Shown piece after piece: positions 1 to 7,264 of a DNA stretch of 64,000 bases (position 1 is the first letter of the stretch; each line of letters begins with the position of its first letter). A program made the position numbers and the translations under genes. The notes beneath the pieces were generated by a model. That model had not been told where the DNA came from and made no database searches. It was given only the letters and a program-made list of their open reading frames with translations. The DNA is from UBA8752 sp965657965 (GTDB taxonomy: Bacteria; Bacteroidota; Bacteroidia; Flavobacteriales_D; Sanyastnellaceae), in NCBI GenBank assembly GCA_965657965.1, contig CBFHQM010000004.1:100260-164259 (forward strand), read 5' to 3'.

Positions 1-17
1 TTTGCTTGTTCAGATAA

Positions 18-1436
18 TCAATAGTGACACTTGGCGCATTCCCATCCGCCGAGTTCTTTGACCGTCGTCTTCTCATCTTCCATATAACGGCGAAGCTCCT
101 CGTTTCCGCGGAGGTCATCCTTCAACCGATCGTGAATGTCTTCGTAGTAACCTGATGAAGCGAAGCTGATCTCCGCTTTGTTGTGGCACTCAATGCACCA
201 ACCCATGGTTAAGGTGGGCTTTGACAATTCAATCAATCCGGGGAAGTCATCCACCAGACCATTGATTTCCTCCACAGGTGCCACACGGCCCACAGTGTAC
301 TTGCCAACGTCTCCGTGGCAATTCTGACACTCCAATTCTCCAACCACAACGTGTTGCTGGTGGCTAAAGAAGACGTGATCTGGCAGGTTGTGAACCTTGT
401 TCCACTTCAACGGCTCCCCTTGGAAGTCATCCTGAGGGCTTTGGAAACCATTCTTGCCTTCGCCGTCGAGATAAGTTCCTGACTCAGCATCAAAACCGAT
501 GGCCGCATAAATCTTGCCGATTTCCACTTCCCCGTAACGACTGCCCTTCTTGACCGCCTTGTGGCAATTCATGCACACGTTGGTCGATGGAATGCCTGCG
601 TGCTTAGACTCATATGCGCTGTGGTGGCAGTATTGACAATCCACTTCATTCTCACACACGTGTACACTGTGAATGAACTTGACGGGCTGATTCGGCGTGT
701 ACCCTTGGTAAACACCAACACCCATTAAGGTTTGGTATCCGATGACCACCAAGTAAGCCACCACAAACAAGCTCAGGATGCTCACAAACGTCCGATTGTC
801 CCAGGCCCATGCCCGAAGACGCACTGAATAAGGTGCATCCTCCTCGTCTGTGACTTGGGAAGCGGCGCGTTCAAGGCTGCGGCGAACCGTGGCGGCACTC
901 AATGCCAAAATCAAGAAAAGGGTGAGCAAAATCAAGAACCAGATGGTCCCGTTGGCTCCCTGCTCTTCTTCGATGGCGTCATAAATCGTAGGGCAGTCCG
1001 TCCCTGTGTCGGCCGTGGCCACCACATCCGGTGGGTTCTGGACGTAAGCCATGATGTCCTTGACGTCTTCGGCGCTGACCGCCTGAGCCGTCATCCAACC
1101 GTACGTGCCGACATACCGGTCCACCAGTGACTTTACGTAGGGGTCTCCTGTTTCCGCCGCCCCTTGGGGGTTTTGGATCCATTGGACCAGTACTTCGTCG
1201 GTCGATCCCCAACGGTCGGCAATTCCCGCCAAACCTGGAGCCGCCAAAACTTCGTTCGTCACTTTGTGACAAGACGCGCAATTGGCATTGAACAAGGCCT
1301 GTCCGTTTTCAACGTTGCCTTCGTCCCAAATTCCAGCCTCCACTGCAGAAGGCGCACTGAGCATGGTGATCACCATGATTGAAGCTGCCGCCCTTGACAA
1401 AGGGGAACACCGCTTCGTGCTCAAGATTCCAAACAT
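18..1436 (-). CDS. actA: ActA-type multiheme cytochrome c of alternative complex III, fused to an N-terminal monoheme cytochrome c
   Basis: Six CxxCH heme sites are visible: CASCH near residue 55, then CQYCH, CMNCH, CQNCH, CIECH and CAKCH in the C-terminal half. Between the first site and the rest lie two hydrophobic helices (about residues 163-185 and 217-237). A pentaheme periplasmic domain is the hallmark of ActA, the electron-transfer subunit of the quinol-oxidising alternative complex III. The N-terminal monoheme domain resembles a separate cytochrome c joined to it. I chose the ATG at 1436 because it begins a signal-like stretch and a TAnnTTTG box lies just upstream at 1461-1468; an ATG at 1463 would overlap that box. 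ActB and later subunits would lie beyond the left edge, which I cannot see. The six-heme architecture is certain and the ActA assignment is likely. Confidence 0.85.
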   Translation of the reverse strand: MFGILSTKRCSPLSRAAASIMVITMLSAPSAVEAGIWDEGNVENGQALFNANCASCHKVTNEVLAAPGLAGIADRWGSTDEVLVQWIQNPQGAAETGDPYVKSLVDRYVGTYGWMTAQAVSAEDVKDIMAYVQNPPDVVATADTGTDCPTIYDAIEEEQGANGTIWFLILLTLFLILALSAATVRRSLERAASQVTDEEDAPYSVRLRAWAWDNRTFVSILSLFVVAYLVVIGYQTLMGVGVYQGYTPNQPVKFIHSVHVCENEVDCQYCHHSAYESKHAGIPSTNVCMNCHKAVKKGSRYGEVEIGKIYAAIGFDAESGTYLDGEGKNGFQSPQDDFQGEPLKWNKVHNLPDHVFFSHQQHVVVGELECQNCHGDVGKYTVGRVAPVEEINGLVDDFPGLIELSKPTLTMGWCIECHNKAEISFASSGYYEDIHDRLKDDLRGNEELRRYMEDEKTTVKELGGWECAKCHY

Positions 1437-1460
1437 GTCGTACCGCTTGATTTTCGCGGG

Positions 1461-1468
1461 CAAATGTA
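1461..1468 (-). promoter_or_regulatory. Candidate -7 promoter box for actA
   Basis: On the minus strand the sequence reads TACATTTG, an exact match to the Bacteroidota -7 consensus TAnnTTTG. It lies 24 bases upstream of the ATG at 1436. No clear -33 TTG at the usual distance is seen, so the call rests on the -7 box and position only. Confidence 0.4.
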
Positions 1469-1511
1469 GAGCTCAAACTGCATCCATGGGCCACCATCCG
1501 CCCGAGTTTGT

Positions 1512-2141
1512 TCAATCGCGGTGTGTGTCCTGCAATTGAGGGCCTTGAACGCCTTCGGGAGACTCAGGGTAAATCGCGTCTAAAGGCAAGGATAAAGGCA
1601 CAACCAACGACTGTGGAAAGTCGTGCAAAAGGCCTTCTCTAACCCTGTGCGCAGCCAAAGGACTCGTAAAATTCCCCATGGTTACTCCAAAAAGAGGAGG
1701 GTAAGGCGTGACGTATACCGCATGCTGGAGGCGCTCTGAATGGAGCAAATGGCGCCGCAAGCTTCGGGCACTGTCCAGCCGGCCCATAAAAAGCTGCACC
1801 CTGTAACCGGGGATGCGAATGGCTTTGGGGTCCACTTCGGCGCTGTCCAAAGCCGATACCTCATCGGTTATGCTCCACTGAGCTGAACCACAAATGCCAC
1901 CCTGCTCAAGGATGACCACCTCCGCGAATTCTTCTTCCCCCTCTCGGCTTTCTTCTCCTTCGACGGCATTGGGCTCCACACTGTCGAAAACCGGCACAGG
2001 CTCGGACTCCACACTTGGAACCTCTTGCTCAACAGCCTGGCCCTTAAATAAGGATTTCCACCAAGGACGGTCGTCTTGAGCCGTGCCAACCAAAGTTCCC
2101 AGAACCCAACAAAAGCACAGCAGAAAAGCGTGGCGAATCAT
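1512..2141 (-). CDS. Secreted SPOR-domain protein
   Basis: A 209-residue protein with an N-terminal signal peptide ending near residue 21 (GTAQ). A low-complexity acidic middle (about 40-75) is rich in Glu and Val. The C-terminal region (about residues 108-185) has a SPOR-like pattern beginning YRVQLFMG and continuing with SARSLRRHL. SPOR domains bind denuded peptidoglycan glycan strands, so a periplasmic or wall-associated role is expected. The start codon overlaps the stop of the upstream PorZ-like gene by one base (TGATG), so the two are co-transcribed. SPOR proteins next to ActA clusters are, from memory, common in flavobacteria. No enzymatic motif is present. Confidence 0.7.
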   Translation of the reverse strand: MIRHAFLLCFCWVLGTLVGTAQDDRPWWKSLFKGQAVEQEVPSVESEPVPVFDSVEPNAVEGEESREGEEEFAEVVILEQGGICGSAQWSITDEVSALDSAEVDPKAIRIPGYRVQLFMGRLDSARSLRRHLLHSERLQHAVYVTPYPPLFGVTMGNFTSPLAAHRVREGLLHDFPQSLVVPLSLPLDAIYPESPEGVQGPQLQDTHRD

Positions 2142-4549
2142 CAGCGCAAGATGACCAATTTGCCCGACCCACCGGTTTTCCCGTCTGCCTCACCCGCCAA
2201 CACGAAATAAACACCAGAGGGCACCGGTTGCCCTTGATCATCCATGGTGTCCCAAACCGCTCGACCACCCGCGCTCTCCAACTTCCTTACCCGCTCACCC
2301 GCCGCATTGATCAAGTGCACCTCACTGCCGAATGCCAAGCCGTCCACGGTAACAACTTGCGCATACTCCGAGCGCCACGGATTGGGGAATACCTCCATTT
2401 CGCGAACCCCTAACTCCGATTGGAAATTGGCCGCTGTCCCCCGAAAACCAGTAACCCCATTCGGCGTACTGAAGAACACCATGCCGCTGGCTTGGTCGAT
2501 CGCCACATCATAGACCTCGTCGGCCAAAATCGGGCTGTTGTCCGCAGTGAACCTCGCCTGTTGCTCTCGCCCGTCGGGAGACAGCAAAAAGACGCCACTG
2601 TTCACAGTCGCCATCCACTTTCGATTGCCCCCATCCAATGCGATGTCTCGGATGATTTCGGTTTCCAGCAAGTACTGGAAGTTCCCATCCTGCTCAATCA
2701 AAATTTGCTGCGCATCCACCGGATTCAAATCAAACAGCGATGCCGGCTGATAAAAAACCGCGGGCCCTTGCAACGTGCCAACCCAAATCTCTCCGTCCAA
2801 ATCTTCTTCAATAGAATAGACAAACGCGCTGGGCAATCCCCCCTCCCCTTCTCCTTGGCCCAGAAAACGAACTTCATCGTCTCCCAACTCGGAAGGGGTC
2901 CCTTGAGTGGCCAAAACCGCAATGCCTTTTCCATCCCCCAACAACAGCCATACCTGATCTGATTGTGTAGCAAAAATTCGATTAAAAGTGGTCGATACGC
3001 CCAAGCCTTCGATGTCGAAAACATGCCAGTTTCCCTGCGCATCCAACATCTTCAACGGCGACTCGGTGCCTTCGTTGGCCACCCAAAGATTGCCTTGACG
3101 GTCAAAATCCAAAGTGGGCACCGCGCAACGCTCGACATCCCAGTTCAAATTCCACGCCAAAGCGGAATTGTTGGGGTTCCAGTATTGACTGATTTGCTGT
3201 CCCTGAATCTCGATCAACCCCTCCTCCAGACTTCCAAATACAGCACGCTCCGGGCCAGTGGGGTCGATGCTCACATCCAACGGGTCCTGCACACCTTCGC
3301 CGCCCACCTCTCCCACAGGCGGTGAGATTTGACGCCAAAAGGCATTTTTACGGCCACTGAATCCTTCCTGACGGAACAACGGAACGCCCGCGGCATCCGT
3401 CCCACCCGGTGCTACCCACAAGTACTCGTTCCAAGCATCCATGCGGTAGCACAAATTGGTGCGGGGGCCATTGGGCGCCATCGGGCCATCATATCCTGAG
3501 CCATCCCTGTCCAAACGAAAAGCCCCCGTATGCCCGTTGGCCAGCCACAGCCCGGCGTCCGACGCTGCAATGCCCGAAGGCTGCAAAAACACCGATCCCA
3601 CCTGACCCATCAAATCGCCGGAGTCACCCTCGGCATTCCAAGACATCAATCCATAGGGTGTGGTCGCCCAAAACTGATCCTCAACGGCAGCCAACTGGCG
3701 CCACTGCTCGTCCATCCCTTCGGCCACATTGCTCCAATTGCTTGCCGAAGCATCGCTTAACCACACTGCATCTGCGCTCTCTCGGTCCTCCAGCAGCACC
3801 ACCTGTCCCGACGACAATGCACGAACATCCCGAACGTTGGCCACGCCCAAATCCGACAGCTCCAAATTCCAGCTCGCTGGATTGCCAAGGAACGGTGCGC
3901 CGACGTCTGCAGACCATAGTCCCTGATTCGTTGCGGCCCACCAACGGTCACCTTGGAGCGCCACAGACCGCACAGAAAGAAGTTCGCCCGCCTGCTCCAA
4001 CTTCCATGTATCCCGCACTTCCAACGCCACCAAATCGAACTCCACCACGCCGATGTCGGTGCAAATCAGCAAACGGTCTCCAAAGACCTTTAAGCTTCTA
4101 GGCTGCTTGTCTCCAGGCAAATCTGCCTCTGCCAAATCGACCACCGTCAAAACATCCGTGAGCGTGCCGTCGGCATCCAGCGCAATCAAATCAAACGTGC
4201 CATCGGCAAAGGCCACCACTGCCCAGTGGTTCTCTACTGCCAAGGCTACGGCCACAATGTCCGCCCGACTCAACCCTTGAGACTTTCCGAAACGCTGCAA
4301 TTCACCCGTGGGTCGGCCGGTTTCATCCAGCGTCATGGCGAATACCGCGGTCTCGCACCCAACAAGCGCCAGCGGCCCTGAATTGGCCACGTCGACACCG
4401 ACACACTTTGTGAAGTTGGCCTGGTCCTGCCAGGATTCTGTCGCGATTTGTCCTCGCATCTGGCCCGCCAAAAGCAAACCAACCAGCAAGGTCCATCCCG
4501 AGCAACAAGAAAGGCGTCCAAAAAGAGGCATGGCAGTGTGAATCGTCAT
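2141..4549 (-). CDS. porZ: PorZ-like beta-propeller protein with T9SS type A sorting domain
   Basis: About 800 residues with a signal peptide ending near GQMRGQ. A long series of propeller blades follows, with repeated patterns such as GLWSADVG, LMSWN and NLWVANEGTES. The C-terminal sorting domain starts at EVFPNPWRSEYAQ and ends KLVILR. This layout (two-component-regulator-type propellers plus a sorting domain) matches PorZ, a T9SS outer-membrane component that delivers anionic LPS to the sortase machinery. An ordinary secreted propeller protein is the alternative. Start: an ATG at 4549 gives MTIHTAMPLF; the ATG at 4531 is a possible shorter start. It lies between an AlbA_2 gene and a SPOR gene on the same strand, overlapping the latter. 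Identity as PorZ is inferred from architecture. Confidence 0.6.
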   Translation of the reverse strand: MTIHTAMPLFGRLSCCSGWTLLVGLLLAGQMRGQIATESWQDQANFTKCVGVDVANSGPLALVGCETAVFAMTLDETGRPTGELQRFGKSQGLSRADIVAVALAVENHWAVVAFADGTFDLIALDADGTLTDVLTVVDLAEADLPGDKQPRSLKVFGDRLLICTDIGVVEFDLVALEVRDTWKLEQAGELLSVRSVALQGDRWWAATNQGLWSADVGAPFLGNPASWNLELSDLGVANVRDVRALSSGQVVLLEDRESADAVWLSDASASNWSNVAEGMDEQWRQLAAVEDQFWATTPYGLMSWNAEGDSGDLMGQVGSVFLQPSGIAASDAGLWLANGHTGAFRLDRDGSGYDGPMAPNGPRTNLCYRMDAWNEYLWVAPGGTDAAGVPLFRQEGFSGRKNAFWRQISPPVGEVGGEGVQDPLDVSIDPTGPERAVFGSLEEGLIEIQGQQISQYWNPNNSALAWNLNWDVERCAVPTLDFDRQGNLWVANEGTESPLKMLDAQGNWHVFDIEGLGVSTTFNRIFATQSDQVWLLLGDGKGIAVLATQGTPSELGDDEVRFLGQGEGEGGLPSAFVYSIEEDLDGEIWVGTLQGPAVFYQPASLFDLNPVDAQQILIEQDGNFQYLLETEIIRDIALDGGNRKWMATVNSGVFLLSPDGREQQARFTADNSPILADEVYDVAIDQASGMVFFSTPNGVTGFRGTAANFQSELGVREMEVFPNPWRSEYAQVVTVDGLAFGSEVHLINAAGERVRKLESAGGRAVWDTMDDQGQPVPSGVYFVLAGEADGKTGGSGKLVILR

Positions 4550-4590
4550 CGATGACGCAGCAAAATGGAAATTATTGTACAAATCACGCG

Positions 4591-5355
4591 TCAAACATCG
4601 GGCGGCATGGCACGCGCATCGACTGGTTTAGGCCCCCTTGGCTTTAATCGTCTCACTTTCGGAGCAGGCGGAAGGACAGACAAGTCAAACAATGCGGGGC
4701 CTTTCGTCTCCAAATTCTCCAACGCCCGCTCATCCGCCAACCCGTACATAAAGTTGCGGTCACCCAACACCATCTCCACAATTCCCCAACCCACAAGCAA
4801 TGCCAAAAGATCTTCGGTCACATTGGCGGGCCGCTTGACGGTTCTCATGATTTGACGAAAACCAAGCAACTTGCCTTTCCGCCAGCTCTTGAATAATCTG
4901 CCCACGTTCCTGTCGTACTCGAACGGCGGGCGGTCCAGNNNNNNNNNNNNNNNNNNNCACCGAGACAAAACCGCATTTACCCGGATGTTTTCATCTTCTA
5001 AACGAAGAAAAGCGTGCCACTTGCCTTCGTTGTCTTCACAGCGGTGCGGCCGTTGACGAGAAGGTTCAACCACGACTTCGAGGACGCTTCTCACATCGGC
5101 CTTCCAAACCTGAGACTTGAATTCCACTGTGGGCTGACAATACAACTCTGCCGCAGCTTCAACCATGTGCAATTCCTCGTCCACACGCACACCACACACC
5201 GTGCCATTGTCTTTGACACCAATGAGCAACCTGCCCCCTTCTGCATTGGCAAATGCAACGAGGGTACGGGCAATTTTCCGGCTGTCGTCGATCCGCGTTT
5301 TGAAGTCCTGCAACTGGTGCTCCCCTTCCGCGATCATTCGAAGGACATGAGACAT
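4591..5355 (-). CDS. AlbA_2 (Schlafen-type) domain putative transcriptional regulator
   Basis: A 254-residue protein whose N-terminal half (about residues 12-130) carries the AlbA_2/divergent AAA-4 pattern: GEHQLQDFKTRIDDSRKIAR, then FANAEGGRLLIGVKDNG. The C-terminal part (about 150-220) looks helical, consistent with a winged helix. Family members are putative nucleic-acid-binding regulators; no target can be read from the sequence. A 19-base N run (4939-4957) interrupts the middle, but the frame is kept across the estimated gap. It is the first gene of the leftward run into the PorZ-like gene, 41 bases upstream of that start. Its promoter region is shared with the divergent rimP operon. Confidence 0.7.
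   Translation of the reverse strand: MSHVLRMIAEGEHQLQDFKTRIDDSRKIARTLVAFANAEGGRLLIGVKDNGTVCGVRVDEELHMVEAAAELYCQPTVEFKSQVWKADVRSVLEVVVEPSRQRPHRCEDNEGKWHAFLRLEDENIRVNAVLSRXXXXXXXLDRPPFEYDRNVGRLFKSWRKGKLLGFRQIMRTVKRPANVTEDLLALLVGWGIVEMVLGDRNFMYGLADERALENLETKGPALFDLSVLPPAPKVRRLKPRGPKPVDARAMPPDV
4939..4957. other. Assembly gap (19 N) inside the AlbA_2 gene
   Basis: Run of N. The reading frame is maintained on both sides for the stated length, so the size estimate is probably right or off by a multiple of three. Confidence 0.98.
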
Positions 5356-5413
5356 GGCACAAAGATGGGACCCCGTTGTCGGCTCTGTGGTGCGGAGTAC
5401 ACAGGATTTTACC

Positions 5414-5421
5414 TACTTTCG
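5414..5421 (+). promoter_or_regulatory. Candidate -7 box for the rimP-nusA-infB operon
   Basis: TACTTTCG matches the TAnnTTCG variant found upstream of several other genes in this window. No good -33 TTG is found 19-23 bases upstream. If used, transcription would begin near 5428, upstream of the hairpin at 5448-5478. Confidence 0.35.
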
Positions 5422-5447
5422 CAGTGTCAATAAAGGGTTGATGAGAG

Positions 5448-5478
5448 GAAAGGGGGGCCGAAAGCCCCCCTTCTTTAT
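5448..5478 (+). terminator. Terminator-like hairpin in the rimP leader
   Basis: A 9-base-pair stem (AAGGGGGGC pairing with GCCCCCCTT) closes a CGAAA loop and is followed by CTTTAT. It sits 24 bases before the rimP start codon and between divergent genes, where no upstream plus-strand gene needs terminating. It may therefore act as a leader attenuator or end a short leader RNA. The T tract is modest. Confidence 0.6.
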
Positions 5479-5501
5479 CGCCAACCATTCGGTTTGACCA
5501 C

Positions 5502-5972
5502 ATGATCGACGCAAGCGCAATACAAACTTGGGTAGAGGAATACCTCAATGAACACGGGGGTTTCCTCGTGGACATCACCGTTTCAGATGGTGCGGACATT
5601 CGTGTTTTGGTGGATGCTCCAGAAGGCATGCCCATCTCCCGTTGCGTGGCCATTTCTAGGCTGATTGAAGGCGAATTGGACCGAGAGATTCAGGACTTCG
5701 CTCTTCAAGTGTCTACGCCTGGGTTGGACCAACCCCTTAAAATTCGACCGCAATACGACAAGAATGTCGGAAGGGTCGTCAAAGCCCAACTTCACGACGG
5801 GCACAGTGTAGAAGGAACGTTGACCACCGTCGAAGACGCAGGCATCGTCCTCGAACACAAAGAGAAACGAAGAATTGAAGGCCGAAAGGCCAAAGAATGG
5901 GTGACGGACAGGCACGAATTGGCCTGGGACAGTATCGCCACCACCAAAGTCAAGATTTCATTCAAGCAATAA
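5502..5972 (+). CDS. rimP: Ribosome maturation factor RimP
   Basis: A 156-residue protein of normal RimP length. The N-terminal domain has the family pattern GGFLVDITVSDGADIRVLVD, then SRLIEGELD and FALQVSTPGLDQPL. The C-terminal part (about 90-156) is an SH3-like barrel (GRVVKAQLHDGHSVEGTL). RimP binds the 30S subunit and is needed for its late assembly. It leads an operon with nusA and infB, the classic order. Its TAA stop overlaps the nusA ATG by one base (TAATG). A terminator-like hairpin in the short leader suggests attenuation. Confidence 0.95.
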   Translation: MIDASAIQTWVEEYLNEHGGFLVDITVSDGADIRVLVDAPEGMPISRCVAISRLIEGELDREIQDFALQVSTPGLDQPLKIRPQYDKNVGRVVKAQLHDGHSVEGTLTTVEDAGIVLEHKEKRRIEGRKAKEWVTDRHELAWDSIATTKVKISFKQ

Positions 5973-7204
5973 TGGATACGGTGAACCTGATCGACTCCTT
6001 CCGGGAGTTCAAGGAGTTGAAGAACATCGACCGCGAGACGATGATGGGCATCCTCGAAGAGGTGTTCCGGAATATGATCATCAAGAAGTACGGTTCGGAC
6101 GACAACTTTGATATCATCATCAACCCTGAGAAGGGTGACCTCGAAATCTGGCACAACCGCGAGATTGTCGAAGATGGTGCTGTCGAAGATGCTGTCGCTG
6201 AAATCGGACTCGCCGATGCCTTGAAAATCGAAGATGACTTCGAGGTTGGCGAGGAAGTCTCCGAAGAAATCAAGTTGATGGATTTCGGCCGACGCAACGT
6301 GCTCTCGATGCGCCAAAACTTGGCCGGGAAGATCATGGAGCTCGAGAAAGACGCGCTCTACCGCAAATACAAGGACCGAGTTGGCGAAATCATTTCCGCC
6401 GAAGTCTACCAGATTTGGAAGCGGGAGATTTTGCTCGTTGATGACGACGACAACGAACTCATCATGCCTCGGGACCAACAAATTCCCGGCGACTTCTTCC
6501 GCAAGGGAGACGCCGTCCGCGCCGTGGTTGCAGAAGTGGACATCCGCAACAACAACCCACGCATTATTCTTTCCCGCACCGCTCCTGAATTCCTCTCAAG
6601 GCTCTTCGAACAGGAGGTGCCGGAGATCTACGATGGCTTGATCACCATCAAGAAAGTGGTTCGCGCACCTGGCGACCGCGCCAAGGTCGCCGTTGAGTCC
6701 TACGACGACCGCGTTGATCCCGTGGGTGCATGCGTGGGCATGAAAGGCTCACGTATCCATGGCATCGTTCGGGAGTTGAAAAACGAAAACATCGACGTCA
6801 TCAACTACACGGCCAACGAACAGTTGCTGATTGCACGGGCTTTGAGCCCCGCAAAGATTTCGTCCATCACCATTAAAGGTGAGCGCGCAGAGGTTTACCT
6901 CCAGCCCGACCAAGTTTCTCTGGCCATTGGTAAAGGTGGACACAACATCAAACTGGCAGGACGCTTGACCGGCTACGAAATTGACGTTTACCGTGAAGGT
7001 GAAACAGAAATCGACGACGTGGAACTCAAGGAGTTTGGCGATGAAATCGAATCCTGGGTTATCGAAGAACTCACCAAGATTGGGTGCGACACTGCGCGAA
7101 GCGTGTTGAACCTGACGGTAGAGGATCTGGCGAACCGCACCGACCTCGAAGTCGAAACCGTGGAGGAAGTCGTCAAAATTCTCAAGGCCGAATTAGACGC
7201 CTAA
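5972..7204 (+). CDS. nusA: Transcription termination/antitermination factor NusA
   Basis: A 410-residue protein when started at the ATG at 5972 (MDTVNLIDSFREFKE), which overlaps the rimP stop; an upstream in-frame ATG at 5897 lies inside rimP and is unlikely. Domains in order: N-terminal RNA-polymerase-binding domain (1-125), S1 domain (about 130-200), and two KH domains (about 200-345) with GACVGMKGSRIHGI and LAIGKGGHNIKLA. A short acidic C-terminal helical segment follows. The second E. coli-type acidic repeat is lacking, as is usual outside Gammaproteobacteria. NusA modulates pausing, termination and antitermination. Confidence 0.95.
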   Translation: MDTVNLIDSFREFKELKNIDRETMMGILEEVFRNMIIKKYGSDDNFDIIINPEKGDLEIWHNREIVEDGAVEDAVAEIGLADALKIEDDFEVGEEVSEEIKLMDFGRRNVLSMRQNLAGKIMELEKDALYRKYKDRVGEIISAEVYQIWKREILLVDDDDNELIMPRDQQIPGDFFRKGDAVRAVVAEVDIRNNNPRIILSRTAPEFLSRLFEQEVPEIYDGLITIKKVVRAPGDRAKVAVESYDDRVDPVGACVGMKGSRIHGIVRELKNENIDVINYTANEQLLIARALSPAKISSITIKGERAEVYLQPDQVSLAIGKGGHNIKLAGRLTGYEIDVYREGETEIDDVELKEFGDEIESWVIEELTKIGCDTARSVLNLTVEDLANRTDLEVETVEEVVKILKAELDA

Positions 7205-7264
7205 TCCGACGCTCACTTTCTCTCCCTGATCATCTCCACTACCCCAGCACCCCGGCCCCAACAT

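Noticed and set aside
855..1130. Open frame on the plus strand across actA
   Set aside because: It lies wholly within the cytochrome gene on the other strand and has no recognisable family pattern.
3409..4101. Long Pro/Arg-rich plus-strand open frame within the PorZ-like gene
   Set aside because: It is a mirror of a GC-rich coding gene; composition is typical of a shadow frame.
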